DNA from: Microtetraspora glauca
GTDB lineage: Bacteria > Actinomycetota > Actinomycetes > Streptomycetales > Streptomycetaceae
Length of the DNA: 64,000 nucleotides
Assembly (NCBI GenBank): GCA_000721275.1
Contig: JOFO01000005.1
Span: 124,001 to 188,000 of the forward strand
Reading direction: 5' to 3'
Under the pieces are notes generated by a model. That model saw nothing but the letters and a program-made list of their open reading frames with translations, was not told the DNA's origin and ran no database searches. Position numbers and translations under genes: made by a program. How positions within the stretch are numbered: the first letter of the stretch is position 1; every line of letters starts with the position of its first letter. Below are positions 1 to 11,478 of the stretch, in pieces.

Positions 1-1151
1 TCGACGCCGTCCGGGCCCTCGCCCCCGCCCTGCGCGCCCGCGCCGACCAGGCCGAGGAACTGCGCCGCGTCCCCGACGCCTCGATCGCGGAACTGGAGGC
101 CGCCGGCTTCTTCCGGCTGCTGCGCCCCCGCGCCCACGGCGGCCTCGCCGCCGCCCCCGGCGTCTTCCACGCCGCCGTCCACGAGATCGCCAAGGCGTGC
201 GGCTCCACCGGCTGGACCGCCGCCCTCCTCGGCGTCCACCCCTGGTACGCCGCCCAGCTCGACCCGCGCGCCCAGGACGACCTGTGGGCCGCCGGCGCCC
301 CCGCCCTGATCTGCTCCTCGCACGCCCCCACCGGCACCGTCACCCCCGTCGCCGGCGGCCACCGGCTCACCGGCCGCTGGCACTTGGCCGTCGGCGCCGA
401 CCACGCCGACTGGGCCCTCCTCGGCGGCCTCGTCAGCGACACCGACGGCCGCCCGCTCGACCTGCGGACCTTCCTGCTGCCCCGCACCGACTACCGCGTC
501 GACGACGTCTGGGACACCGTCGGCCTGCGCGGCAGCGGCGGCAACGACATCGTCGTCGACGACGCCTTCGTCCCCGCCCACCGCAGCCTCGGCTACGGCC
601 CCGTCACCACCCTCCGCTGCCCCGGCCACGCCGCCAACCCCGAACCCGTCTACCGGATGCCCTACGCCGCCCTCTTCACCACCACCGTCTCCACCGTCAT
701 GGTCGGCATCGCCGAAGGCGCCTACGACCACCACGTCGGCACCGCCCGCAGCGGGCCCGACCTCCCGCACGGCCGGCGCCTCGCCGAGGACCCCTTCGCC
801 CAGGTCCGCGTCGCCCGCGCGGCCGGCGAGATCGACGCCGCCCGGCTCCAGCTCGCCCGCAACACCGCCGAGCTGTACGAGGCCGCCCGCGCCGGCACCG
901 ACCCCTCGACCGCGCTGCGCGCCCGCGCCCGCCGCGACCAGGTCCTCGCCACCGAACGCGCCCTCACCGCCGTCGACCTGCTCCGCGAGAACACCGCCGG
1001 CAGCCCCCTGCGCGGCGACGGCGACGTCCTCGCCCGCGCCTGGCGCGACCTGCACACCGGCCGCGGCCAGGCCGCCAACGACATCGACCGCGCCCTCGCC
1101 CTCTTCGGCCGCGCCGCCGTCGGCCTCGACGTCCACGACCCCATGCTCTGA
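1..1151 (+). CDS. HsaA-like flavin-dependent monooxygenase paralogue (5' end outside window)
   Basis: The frame is open from base 3 to a TGA at 1149-1151, so the N-terminus lies upstream of the window. It aligns along its whole length with the next gene (matching stretches such as KACGSTGW, DVWDTVGLRG and RRDQVLATERA), so it belongs to the acyl-CoA-dehydrogenase-fold oxygenase family of HsaA and the C2 component of p-hydroxyphenylacetate hydroxylase. These enzymes use free reduced flavin to hydroxylate phenols. Two active-site positions differ from the neighbour: SSGCDH is AVGADH here, and the conserved His of GRxHAAND is Gln (codon 1068-1070). The serine and histidine at these places are known to be catalytic in the family. 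It may act on another substrate or be a non-catalytic duplicate. Family is certain; function is open. Confidence 0.85.
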   Translation, partial: DAVRALAPALRARADQAEELRRVPDASIAELEAAGFFRLLRPRAHGGLAAAPGVFHAAVHEIAKACGSTGWTAALLGVHPWYAAQLDPRAQDDLWAAGAPALICSSHAPTGTVTPVAGGHRLTGRWHLAVGADHADWALLGGLVSDTDGRPLDLRTFLLPRTDYRVDDVWDTVGLRGSGGNDIVVDDAFVPAHRSLGYGPVTTLRCPGHAANPEPVYRMPYAALFTTTVSTVMVGIAEGAYDHHVGTARSGPDLPHGRRLAEDPFAQVRVARAAGEIDAARLQLARNTAELYEAARAGTDPSTALRARARRDQVLATERALTAVDLLRENTAGSPLRGDGDVLARAWRDLHTGRGQAANDIDRALALFGRAAVGLDVHDPML

Positions 1152-1257
1152 ACCCCGCGCACCGCCTTCCCGCTCAGTGGGAGCAGCGCGTTCACCCCGG
1201 CGACGGCTCCCCGTACGGTCCTGGCATTCCCCCACCACGACCCGAAAGGGGATGCCC

Positions 1258-2424
1258 ATGGCCGACGACGTCCTGGCAGCGGTCCGCGACCTCGCCCCCG
1301 TGCTGCGCGAACGCGCCGCCGAGGCCGAGGAGCTGCGCCGCGTGCCCGACGCCTCCGTCAAGGAGCTGGAGGACACCGGGTTCTTCCAGCTCCTCCAGCC
1401 GAAGACCTTCGGCGGACGCGCCGCCGACCCGGTCGCCTTCTACACGGCCGTCAAGGAGATCGCCAAGGCGTGCGGCTCGACCGGCTGGGTCGCCTCCGTG
1501 GTCGGCGTCCACCCCTGGCACGTCGCCCTCTTCGACCCCGGCGCCCAGCAGGAGGTGTGGGGCGACGACCCCAAGACCCGCATCGCCTCCTCGTACGCCC
1601 CCACCGGCAAAGCCGCCGCGGTCGACGGCGGCTTCCGCCTCTCCGGCCGCTGGCACTTCTCCTCCGGCTGCGACCACGCCCGCTGGGTGCTCCTCGGCTG
1701 CCTCGTCACCGACGCCGAGGGCAACCCCGTCGACATGCGCACCTTCCTGATCCCGCGCACCGACTACCGGATCGACGACGTCTGGGACACGGTCGGCCTG
1801 CGCGGCACCGGCAGCAACGACATCGTCGTGGACGACGTGTTCGTCCCCGAGCACCGCGCCCTCAGCTTCGGCCCCGTCACCGCCCTCGACGTCCCCGGCC
1901 ACGCGGTCAACCCCGAACCCGTCTACCGGCTGCCGTACGCCGGCGTCTTCACCACCACCATCGCCACCCCGATCGTCGGCATCGCCGAGGGCGCCTACGA
2001 CTCCTACGCCGAGGCCACCCGCAAGCGGTTCCGCGTCTCCTACGGCCAGCAGGTCGCCGAGGACCCCTTCGCCCAGGTCCGCATCGCCCGCGCCGCCAGT
2101 GACATCGACGCCGCCTGGCTCCAGCTCACCCGCAACATCGGCGCCATGCACGCCCTCGCCGAGCGCGGCGAGACGATCCCCATGGAGCTGCGCACCCGCA
2201 CCCGCCGCGACCAGGTCCTCGCCACCGAGCGCGCGGTCGGCGCGATCGACCTCCTCATGGAGAACGCCGGCGGCAACGCCATGCGCACCGGCCCCGGCGC
2301 CGTCCAGCGCGCCTGGCGCGACGCCCACACCGGCCGCGGCCACGCCGCCAACGACCCCGAGCGCGCCCTCGTCATGTACGGGCAGTGCGCCCTCGGCATC
2401 GACATCCAAGACACCATGGCCTGA
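1258..2424 (+). CDS. hsaA: 3-HSA hydroxylase oxygenase subunit HsaA (4-hydroxylase of 9,10-secosteroid)
   Basis: 388 residues, close to the 394 of M. tuberculosis HsaA. The family hydroxylates 3-HSA, the phenolic ring-A product of steroid opening, to the catechol 3,4-DHSA using reduced flavin from HsaB. Visible hallmarks are CGSTGW at 72-77, SSGCDH at 135-140, DPFAQVRIARAASDIDAAW in the C-terminal half, RRDQVLAT, and GRGHAANDPERA with the catalytic-type His near 362. The start at 1258 is preferred over the in-frame ATG at 1252 because the AAAGGGG motif at 1244-1250 is correctly spaced only from 1258. It follows its paralogue by about 106 bases and precedes hsaD, hsaC and hsaB. The assignment rests on residues remembered from the M. 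tuberculosis enzyme and on the gene order. Confidence 0.88.
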   Translation: MADDVLAAVRDLAPVLRERAAEAEELRRVPDASVKELEDTGFFQLLQPKTFGGRAADPVAFYTAVKEIAKACGSTGWVASVVGVHPWHVALFDPGAQQEVWGDDPKTRIASSYAPTGKAAAVDGGFRLSGRWHFSSGCDHARWVLLGCLVTDAEGNPVDMRTFLIPRTDYRIDDVWDTVGLRGTGSNDIVVDDVFVPEHRALSFGPVTALDVPGHAVNPEPVYRLPYAGVFTTTIATPIVGIAEGAYDSYAEATRKRFRVSYGQQVAEDPFAQVRIARAASDIDAAWLQLTRNIGAMHALAERGETIPMELRTRTRRDQVLATERAVGAIDLLMENAGGNAMRTGPGAVQRAWRDAHTGRGHAANDPERALVMYGQCALGIDIQDTMA

Positions 2425-2436
2425 GAGGTGCCGCAG

Positions 2437-3306
2437 ATGACCGAGCTCACCTTCGAGTCGACCTCCCGCACCGCCAAGGCGGCCGGCCTCACCCTGCACT
2501 ACCACGAGGCCGCGCCCGCCGGCCGGCCCGACGCCCCCGTCGTCGTCATGCTGCACGGCGGCGGCCCCGGTGCCTCCGGCTGGAGCAACTTCGGCGGCAA
2601 CCTCCACGTGTTCGCACGGGAGTTCCGCACCCTCCTCGTGGACCAGCCGTGCTACGGCCGCTCCGACAAGCCGGAACTCGACCGGGACTACTTCAGCTAC
2701 AGCGCGCGCGCCGTCGCCGCCCTCCTGGACGAACTCGGCATCGCCCGGGCCCACTTCGTCGGCAACTCGCTCGGCGGCGGCACCGCCGTCCGGATCGCGC
2801 TCGACCACCCGGAGAAGGCCGGCAAGCTCCTCCTCATGGGACCCGGCGGCGTCTCCGTCAACCTCTTCGCGCCGGACCCCACCGAAGGCATCAAACGGCT
2901 CTTCGAGTTCAACGCCGCACCCGAGCCGACGAAGGACCAGCTGCGCGCCTTCCTCTCCGTCATGGCGTACGACCAGTCCGTCGTCACCGACGCCCTCGTC
3001 GAGGAGCGGTGGGCCTCCGCCACCGACCCCGCCACCCGCCTCGGCACCGCCCGCATGGCCGCCTCCTTCGCGAACCCCGCATGGGCCGCGGCCACCCAAC
3101 TCTGGCGCGAGGCCCACCGGATCACCCGGCCGGTGCTCCTGACGTGGGGCCGCGAGGACCGCGTCAACCCCCTCGACGGCGCCCTCGTCGCCCTGAGGAC
3201 GATCCCCGACGCGCGGCTCCACGTCTTCCCGCACTGCGGCCACTGGGCCCAGACCGAACGGGCCGACGAGTTCAACCGCCTCGCCCTCGACTTCTTCACC
3301 CACTGA
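2437..3306 (+). CDS. hsaD: 4,9-DSHA hydrolase HsaD (meta-cleavage product hydrolase)
   Basis: 289-residue alpha/beta hydrolase of the carbon-carbon bond hydrolase (MCP hydrolase) group. HsaD splits the ring-A meta-cleavage product DSHA into HIP (the propionyl-indanedione) and a hydroxyhexadienoate. Visible features are the oxyanion loop HGGGPGASGWSNF near 38-50, the nucleophile elbow GNSLGGG, the acid in GREDRVNP and the catalytic His in HCGHWAQ. PCYGRSDKP is also typical of HsaD and BphD. The ATG at 2437 sits 6 bases after GAGAGG, so it is preferred over the GTG at 2428. It begins just after the hsaA stop, which indicates co-transcription. Confidence 0.9.
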   Translation: MTELTFESTSRTAKAAGLTLHYHEAAPAGRPDAPVVVMLHGGGPGASGWSNFGGNLHVFAREFRTLLVDQPCYGRSDKPELDRDYFSYSARAVAALLDELGIARAHFVGNSLGGGTAVRIALDHPEKAGKLLLMGPGGVSVNLFAPDPTEGIKRLFEFNAAPEPTKDQLRAFLSVMAYDQSVVTDALVEERWASATDPATRLGTARMAASFANPAWAAATQLWREAHRITRPVLLTWGREDRVNPLDGALVALRTIPDARLHVFPHCGHWAQTERADEFNRLALDFFTH

Positions 3307-3385
3307 GCTCCGAGCTCCGGGGCCCGAGCTGCTGAGCCCCGAGCCCCCTCAGCCCCCGAGACCCTTCACCGAAGAGGTGCCCGCC

Positions 3386-4279
3386 ATGGACATTCGCGCA
3401 CTCGGCTACCTGCGCCTGGAGACCACCCGCCTCGACGAGTGGCGCCGCTACACCCTCGACATCCTCGGCATGGCCGAGGCACCCGGCTCCACCGACACCA
3501 CCCTCCTGCTCCGCCTCGACGACCGCGCCCACCGGATCGCGATCCACGCCGGCGACGGCGACCGGCTGCTCGCCGCCGGCTGGGAGGTCGCGAACGTGCG
3601 CGCCCTCGCCGAGGCCGTCGCCGAACTGGAGGCGGCCGGCGTCGCCGTCAAGACCGCCGACGCCGCCGAACTGGCCGAGCGCCGCGTCCAGGGCCTCGTC
3701 CACCTCACCGACCCGTGCGGCAACCCGCTGGAGCTGTACTGGGGCCAGGCGCAGGACCACACCCCGCTCGCCACCCCGTACGGCAACCGCTTCGTCACCG
3801 GCGACCTCGGCCTCGGCCACGTCGTCCTGCCCGCCCCCGACATCGAGGCCGCCCTCGACTTCTACGAGAAGCTCCTCGGCTTCCAGCTCCGCGACTCCAT
3901 GAAGCTGCCCCCGCAGGCCGTCCCCACCGCCGCCGAGCAGCGCGACTTCCACTGGATGCACTTCCTCAGCCCCAACCGCCGCCACCACAGTCTCGGCCTC
4001 TACCCGGGCGCCCTGCCCCCCGGCATCGTCCACTTCATGGTGGAGCTGGAGACCCTGGACGACGTCGGCCTCGGTCTCGACCGCATGCAGGCCGCCGGCA
4101 TCCCCATCGCCTCCAGCCTCGGCCGCCACACCAACGACCGCATGGTCTCCTTCTATGCGCAGGCCCCCGGCGGCTTCCAGGTCGAGTACGGCTGGGACGG
4201 CCTGGTGGTCGACCCCGCCACCTGGGTCGCCAAGGAGATCACCGCCGACAGCGTCTGGGGCCACCAGTGGAACGGCTGA
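3386..4279 (+). CDS. hsaC: 3,4-DHSA iron-dependent extradiol dioxygenase HsaC
   Basis: 297 residues made of two VOC modules, like BphC and HsaC (300 residues in M. tuberculosis). It meta-cleaves the catechol 3,4-DHSA with ferrous iron and O2. The iron ligands are visible: His145 in GLGHVVL, His216 in IVHFMVE and Glu267 in FQVEYGW, almost the numbering of the mycobacterial enzyme. The second-sphere catalytic histidine lies in RRHHSLGL (200-201). The start at 3386 is supported by GAAGAGG at 3371-3377. There is an 80-base gap after hsaD, and the 3' end overlaps the hsaB start by 13 bases. Confidence 0.92.
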   Translation: MDIRALGYLRLETTRLDEWRRYTLDILGMAEAPGSTDTTLLLRLDDRAHRIAIHAGDGDRLLAAGWEVANVRALAEAVAELEAAGVAVKTADAAELAERRVQGLVHLTDPCGNPLELYWGQAQDHTPLATPYGNRFVTGDLGLGHVVLPAPDIEAALDFYEKLLGFQLRDSMKLPPQAVPTAAEQRDFHWMHFLSPNRRHHSLGLYPGALPPGIVHFMVELETLDDVGLGLDRMQAAGIPIASSLGRHTNDRMVSFYAQAPGGFQVEYGWDGLVVDPATWVAKEITADSVWGHQWNG

Positions 4280-4749
4280 TCGACCCGGCGGTCTTCCGGG
4301 ACGTCCTCGGCCGCTTCGCCAGCGGCATCACCGTCGTGGCGGCGCTCGACGGCGGCGAACCCACCGGCTTCGCCTGCCAGTCCTTCGCCTCCCTCTCCCT
4401 CGACCCCCCGCTCGTCATGCTCGCCGTCGGCCGCTCCTCCACCAGCTGGCCGCGGATCGAACGGGCCGGCCGCTTCTGCGTCAACATCCTCGCCGAGGAC
4501 CAGCGGACCACCTGCGCCGCCCTCGGCCGCAGCGGCCCCGACAAGTTCGCCGGCGTCCCCTGGAGCCTCGGCGAGCACGGCACCGTCCGGATCGACGGAG
4601 CCCTCGCCTTCGTCGAGTGCGCGCTGCACGAGGTGTACGAGGCCGGCGACCACCACCTCGTCACCGCCCACGTCACCGCCCTCGACACCGGCGAGGACCG
4701 CCGGCCGCTCCTCTACTACCGCAGCCGCTACGCCGTCGGGGCCTTCTGA
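4267..4749 (+). CDS. hsaB: Flavin reductase HsaB
   Basis: 160-residue flavin reductase-like (FMN-binding split barrel) protein that would supply reduced flavin to HsaA. Recognisable blocks are FRDVLGRFASGITVV, GFACQSFASLSLDPPLV, RFCVNILAEDQ and GPDKFAGVPW; these closely resemble mycobacterial HsaB, which is about 25 residues longer at the C-terminus. The start is GTG inside the last codons of hsaC (13-base overlap), so translation is probably coupled, and the ribosome site is weak. The stop overlaps the next gene's ATG (TGATG). HsaA, D, C and B stand together as a complete ring A/B module. Confidence 0.88.
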   Translation: MERLIDPAVFRDVLGRFASGITVVAALDGGEPTGFACQSFASLSLDPPLVMLAVGRSSTSWPRIERAGRFCVNILAEDQRTTCAALGRSGPDKFAGVPWSLGEHGTVRIDGALAFVECALHEVYEAGDHHLVTAHVTALDTGEDRRPLLYYRSRYAVGAF

Positions 4750-5621
4750 TGCCCATCGACCCCGCCGAGGCCACGGCCGCGCCCCCGGTGCGGACCGAGG
4801 TCCACTGGGACGCCCACGCCGTGCGCCTGTACCACCTGGCGCTCGGCGCGGGCGTCCCCGAGACCGACCCGCGCGAACTCCGGTACGTGTACGAGGGCCA
4901 CCCGGACGGCCTCCAGACCCTGCCCACCTTCGGCGTCGTCGCCGGCGGCGTCGGCTTCCAGGTCTTCGACCACCCCGGCATCGACATCGACCTGGCCGCC
5001 GTCCTCCACGGCGGCCAGGAGATCACCGTCCACCGGCCGCTGCCCGCCGCCGCCCGCGCCACCGCCGTCACCCGCGTCACCGACGTGTACGACAAGGGCC
5101 GCGCCGCCGTCCTCGTCCAGGAGTCCACCCTCCTCGGCGAGGACGGCGCACCCCTCCTCACCCAGCGCAACGAGATCTTCGTCCGCGGCGAGGGCGGCTT
5201 CGGCGGCCACCGCGGCCCCTCCCGCCGCCTGCCCGCCCCGGACCGGGCACCCGACCTGGTCCTGGAACTCCCCACCCTCCGCCAGCAGGCCCTCCTCTAC
5301 CGGCTCACCGGCGACTGGAACCCGCTCCACGCCGACCCGGCGACCGCCCGCCGGGCCGGCTACGACCGGCCCGTCCTGCACGGCCTGTGCACCTTCGGCA
5401 TCGCCGTCAAGGCCGTCACCGACCGGCTGTACGACGGCGACGCCGCCGCCGTCACCGGCTGCCGCACCCGCTTCGCCGGCGTCTTCCTCCCCGGCGAGAC
5501 GCTGCGGCTGCGCGTCTGGCACACGGCCGACGGCCACCTGCTGACCGCCACCTCCGCCGACCGCGACGACGCGCCCGTCCTCACCGACGCCCTCGTCACC
5601 GGACGCCGGCCCACCCCCTAA
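4749..5621 (+). CDS. MaoC-family (hydratase 2) enoyl-CoA hydratase
   Basis: 290 residues with two hot-dog modules, the layout of R-specific 2-enoyl-CoA hydratases of the MaoC/hydratase-2 family, known in sterol side-chain beta-oxidation. The C-terminal module carries the hydratase 2 motif (YRLTGDWNPLHADP near 210, with the catalytic Asp and His in GDWNPLH), followed by PVLHGLCTFG. The N-terminal module (TFGVVAGGVGF) looks like the usual inactive half. It starts on TGATG overlapping hsaB, so it is in the same operon. It probably hydrates an enoyl-CoA from steroid side-chain or C/D-ring breakdown; the exact substrate cannot be read. Confidence 0.8.
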   Translation: MPIDPAEATAAPPVRTEVHWDAHAVRLYHLALGAGVPETDPRELRYVYEGHPDGLQTLPTFGVVAGGVGFQVFDHPGIDIDLAAVLHGGQEITVHRPLPAAARATAVTRVTDVYDKGRAAVLVQESTLLGEDGAPLLTQRNEIFVRGEGGFGGHRGPSRRLPAPDRAPDLVLELPTLRQQALLYRLTGDWNPLHADPATARRAGYDRPVLHGLCTFGIAVKAVTDRLYDGDAAAVTGCRTRFAGVFLPGETLRLRVWHTADGHLLTATSADRDDAPVLTDALVTGRRPTP

Positions 5622-8847
<3,226 letters not shown>

Positions 8848-8851
<4 letters not shown>

Positions 8852-9762
8852 AGCCGCCCGCACCCGAGGTCCGCGCCCTCATCGACCAGGCCGCCGCGCA
8901 GTTCCCGCCGATCGGCACGACGATGACCGACATCGCCGAGATCCGCGCCTTCTTCGCCGCCCGCCCCCGGCCCGCCGCCCCGCCGCTCCCCGTCGCCCGC
9001 GTCACCGACCACGACGCCGACGGCGTGCCCGTCCGCGTCTACGCCCCGGACGACCGGCCCGACGCCCCCGTCATCGTCTTCTGCCACGGCGGCGGCTTCG
9101 TCCTCTGCGACCTCGACAGCCACGACCCGTTCTGCCGGAGCATCGCCGCCGCCACCGGCGCCACCGTCGTCGCGGCCGACTACCGGCGCGCCCCCGAGCA
9201 CCCCTTCCCCGCCGCCCCCGAGGACGCCTACACCGCCCTGCTGTGGGCGGCGCGGACGCACCCGGGCCGCCGGCTCGCCGTCGCCGGGGACAGCGCCGGC
9301 GGCCACCTCGCCACCGTCCTCGCCCTGCTGGCCCGCGACCGCGGCGGCCCGCCGCTCGCCTTCCAGGCCCTCTACTACCCGATGCTCGACCCCGCCCGCA
9401 CCCGCCCCTCGCACCGCGAGAACGCCCAGGGCTGCTTCCTCACCGCCGACCACCTGCGCTGGTACTGGGACGCCTACCTGCCCGACCCGGCCGACCGCAC
9501 CCACCCCCACGCGGCGCCGCTCGGCCACGCCGACCTCACGGGCCTCCCGCCCGCGCACGTCGTCACCGCCGGACTCGACCCGCTGCGCGACGACGGCATC
9601 GCCTACGCCGGAGCGCTCGCCGCCGCCGGCGTCGCCGTGCGGCACGACCACCATCCGGGCATGTTCCACGGCTTCCTGTCCATGGCCGGCGCCCTGCCCG
9701 AGGGCGCCCGGGCCCGCGAGGCCGCGTTCGCCGTGCTCCGCGCCGCGCTCGACGGAGCCTGA
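8848..9762 (+). CDS. HSL-family alpha/beta hydrolase (esterase)
   Basis: 304 residues of the hormone-sensitive lipase (bacterial family IV) type. It shows the oxyanion motif HGGGFV, the nucleophile elbow GDSAGG, the Asp in GLDPLRDDG and the His in PGMFHGF, which complete the catalytic triad. It is the last gene of the + strand operon, joined by a GTGA overlap to the second SDR. A likely role is release of an ester, for example a sterol ester or the ester formed by the monooxygenase encoded convergently at 9838-11478. The natural substrate is not evident. Confidence 0.83.
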
Positions 9763-9782
9763 CCCCGCCCCGTACCCGCGCC

Positions 9783-9821
9783 CGCGCCCCCGCGCCCACC
9801 ACCGGTGGACACGGGGGCGCG
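9783..9821. terminator. Bidirectional hairpin between convergent operons
   Basis: A perfect 10-bp stem (CGCGCCCCCG at 9783-9792 pairing with CGGGGGCGCG at 9812-9821) encloses a second small stem (CCACC/GGTGG at 9796-9808). It lies in the 75-base gap between the + strand steroid operon and the - strand monooxygenase operon, so it can serve both. There is no U tract, as is common in streptomycetes. Confidence 0.6.
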
Positions 9822-9837
9822 CGCCGTCCCCGGGATG

Positions 9838-11478
9838 TCACGGCCCGATCAGGTCGAACCCCTCGTAGCCCGCCTCCGCGACCGAGGCGATGATCTCCCC
9901 GTACACCGCGAAACCGCCGATGAACGGCATGAACACCCGCGGCTTCCCCGGGATGTTGGCCCCCTGGTACCAGGAGTCCGCCACCGGGAACAGGGTGGCC
10001 GCGGCCCGGTCCCGGCACTCCGCGACCCACCGCTCGACCGCCTCCGGCCGCGCCTCGATCGCCCGGAGGCCGTGCGCGTCCAGATGGCGCAGGCAGTCCG
10101 CCAGCCAGTCCACGTGCTGTTCGGCGCAGAGCACCACGTTCGCCATCACGGACGGGCTGCCGGCGCCCGTCAGGCTGAACAGGTTCGGGAAGCCGTCCAC
10201 CCCCAGACCCAGGTACGTGCGCGGGCCCTCCGACCAGTGGTCCTTCAGCAGCCGCCCGCCGCGCCCCCGCACCTCGATCCGGTCGAGCGCGCCGGTCATC
10301 GCGTCGAAGCCGGTCGCGAACACCAGCACGTCCAGCTCCACCAGGGTGCCGTCGGCCAGCCGCACCCCGCCGCTCTCGACCCGCTCGATCGGATTCCGCC
10401 GCAGCCCCACCAGCTCCACGTCGGGCCGGTTGAACGCCGGGTAGTAGCCCGAGTCCGTGACGATCCGCTTGGTGCCGATCGGGTGGTCGGTCGGCACCAG
10501 CAGGTCCGCGACGGCGGGGTCCTCGATCAGCGCCCGCACCTTCTCCTCCCAGAACGCGCGCGCCGCGTCGTTCGCCTTCGGGTCGGTGAGCTGGTCGGGG
10601 AAGGTCTTGGAGTACAGCACCCCGCCCAGCCGCCAGCGCTCCTCGTACGCCGCCCGCCGCTCCTCGTCCGACACCTCGAAGGTCCGCGCCGGGTGCGCCT
10701 GGTGCGGCGAACCGCCGCCGCTGAGCCGGGAGAGCCGCCGCCGCTCGGCGTAGCCCGCCTTCTGCCGGGCCCTCGTCGTCTCGTCGAGCGGCCGGTTGCC
10801 GGCCGGGACGCTGTAGTTGGCGCTGCGCTGGAAGACCGTCAGGCGGGCCGCCCGCTCGGCGAGGACCGGCACCGCCTGGATGCCGGAGGACCCGGTGCCG
10901 ACGACCCCGACCCGCAGCCCGGTGACGTCGACGCCCTCGTGCGGCCACGCCCCCGTGTGGTGGACGGGCCCGGCGAAGTGCGCGAGCCCCGGCAGCTCCG
11001 GCCGGTGCGCGGCGGACAGGCAGCCGACGGCGAAGACGCAGTACCGCGCCGTCACCGTCTCCCCACGGTCGGTGCGCACGGTCCAGGTGAGCGCCGTCTC
11101 GTCCAGCTCGGCCGAGACGACCGAGGTGCCGAAGGAGTAGGAGCGGCGCAGGTCGAAGCGGTCGGCGACGTGGGCGAGGTAGCGCAGGATCTCGGGCTGC
11201 GTGGCGTACCGCTCGCTCCAGTCCCACTCCTGCTGGAGGTCGTCGTCGAAGGAGTACGAGTAGTCCACGGACTCCACGTCGCAGCGGGCGCCGGGGTAGC
11301 GGTTCCAGTACCAGACGCCGCCCACGTCGTCCCCGCGCTCGAAGGCGCGGACGCGGAGGCCGAGGCCGCGCAGCCGGTGCACGGCGTACAGGCCGGTGAC
11401 CCCGGCGCCGACGACGATCACGTCGACGTCGGCCTCGACGCCATCGTCGGCGGCGGGTGCGGTGGTGCTGTCGTTCAC
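9838..11478 (-). CDS. Baeyer-Villiger-type FAD/NADPH monooxygenase
   Basis: 546 residues. The N-terminal FAD motif is VIVVGAGVTGLYAVHRL, followed by GGVWYWNRYPGARCD; the NADPH motif is VGVVGTGSSGIQ, preceded by FAGPVHHTGAWP, which fits the Baeyer-Villiger fingerprint FxGxxxHxxxW(P/D). These enzymes convert ketones to esters or lactones, as in cyclohexanone, steroid and phenylacetone monooxygenases. The GTG start at 11478 follows GAGGAG and overlaps the stop of the upstream CoA ligase (GTGA), giving a two-gene operon. Its placement opposite a steroid cluster suggests a ketosteroid or indanedione substrate; that is inference. Confidence 0.85.
   Translation of the reverse strand: MNDSTTAPAADDGVEADVDVIVVGAGVTGLYAVHRLRGLGLRVRAFERGDDVGGVWYWNRYPGARCDVESVDYSYSFDDDLQQEWDWSERYATQPEILRYLAHVADRFDLRRSYSFGTSVVSAELDETALTWTVRTDRGETVTARYCVFAVGCLSAAHRPELPGLAHFAGPVHHTGAWPHEGVDVTGLRVGVVGTGSSGIQAVPVLAERAARLTVFQRSANYSVPAGNRPLDETTRARQKAGYAERRRLSRLSGGGSPHQAHPARTFEVSDEERRAAYEERWRLGGVLYSKTFPDQLTDPKANDAARAFWEEKVRALIEDPAVADLLVPTDHPIGTKRIVTDSGYYPAFNRPDVELVGLRRNPIERVESGGVRLADGTLVELDVLVFATGFDAMTGALDRIEVRGRGGRLLKDHWSEGPRTYLGLGVDGFPNLFSLTGAGSPSVMANVVLCAEQHVDWLADCLRHLDAHGLRAIEARPEAVERWVAECRDRAAATLFPVADSWYQGANIPGKPRVFMPFIGGFAVYGEIIASVAEAGYEGFDLIGP

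Noticed and set aside
1192..3303. Long open frame on the - strand (703 codons) opposite hsaA and hsaD
   Set aside because: It is a high-GC shadow: composition is Gly/Val/Ala/Glu-rich without motifs, and the + strand genes match known families along their full length.
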